Made by a program: the position numbers and the translations under genes. The notes beneath the pieces were generated by a model, which saw only the letters and a program-made list of their open reading frames with translations, made no database searches and had not been told where the DNA came from. DNA of 5,567 nt from NCBI GenBank assembly GCA_036501345.1, contig DASYAN010000053.1, positions 1 through 5,567 on the forward strand. The letters are read 5' to 3'. Of this stretch, positions 5,538 to 5,567 are shown piece after piece (positions within the stretch are counted from its first letter, which is position 1; each line of letters opens with the position of its first letter). Source of the stretch: DASYAN01 sp036501345. Lineage in GTDB: Bacteria; Chloroflexota; Ktedonobacteria; Ktedonobacterales; Ktedonobacteraceae.

Positions 5538-5567
5538 CGGTTGTACTCCTTTCTTTTCGATGGATCT

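Larger units (their letters stand above)
3599..5567 (-). mobile_element. ISKra4-family insertion sequence, left end outside window, carrying a nested MITE
   Basis: The element is recognised by its transposase (two frames, 5537-3839). The downstream limit given is the ancestral stop codon at 3601-3599; the true right end lies somewhere between there and about 3540 and could not be fixed because the matching left inverted repeat is beyond the window. Only 30 bases upstream of the transposase start are visible. The 247-bp MITE at 3611-3857 is a later insertion. Confidence 0.7.

Overview
The window is accessory, mobile-element-rich DNA. It probably comes from a soil bacterium with a large genome; the intron type and the IS type remind me of Ktedonobacteria (Chloroflexota). 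That placement is from memory of similar elements, not from a marker gene, and is weak. No housekeeping genes are visible.

Layout, left to right. (1) 2-88 (+) may be the last 28 codons of a transposase cut off by the window edge. (2) 89-396 is non-coding and holds A-tracts and a small palindrome. (3) 397-1884 (+) encodes a VirB4/TraC-type conjugation protein that has only the N-terminal part; the ATPase domain is missing. (4) 1918-2097 (+) is a 59-codon Cys-rich small ORF that ends in a hairpin/T-tract terminator shared with the convergent genes. (5) On the minus strand, 3513 down to 2104 is a two-gene unit. A 51-aa Cys/His-rich ORF is followed by a 162-aa charged protein with an internal tandem repeat. 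The small ORF is interrupted by a 733-nt group II intron (3400-2668) that carries no reverse transcriptase but has an intact 34-nt domain V and a branch-point domain VI. (6) 3599-5567 (-) is an ISKra4-type insertion sequence whose transposase is split between two frames (5537-5187 and 5233-3839) with a one-base offset at a T5C5 run. Its left end lies outside the window. (7) Nested in the last codons of that transposase is a 247-bp MITE-like element (3611-3857) with perfect 18-bp terminal inverted repeats and an ATCTC target duplication.

How the parts relate. The window looks like a decaying conjugative element hit repeatedly by mobile DNA: a truncated VirB4, an intron in a small gene, an IS next to that gene, and a MITE inside the IS. 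The most informative reconstructions can be done from the sequence itself. Removing the intron joins two half-ORFs into a 51-aa frame that stops 32 nt before the start of the next gene, and an in-frame A_AAA_AAA heptamer there could fuse both products by -1 frameshifting. Removing the MITE plus one ATCTC copy restores a transposase stop codon two codons past the insertion point.
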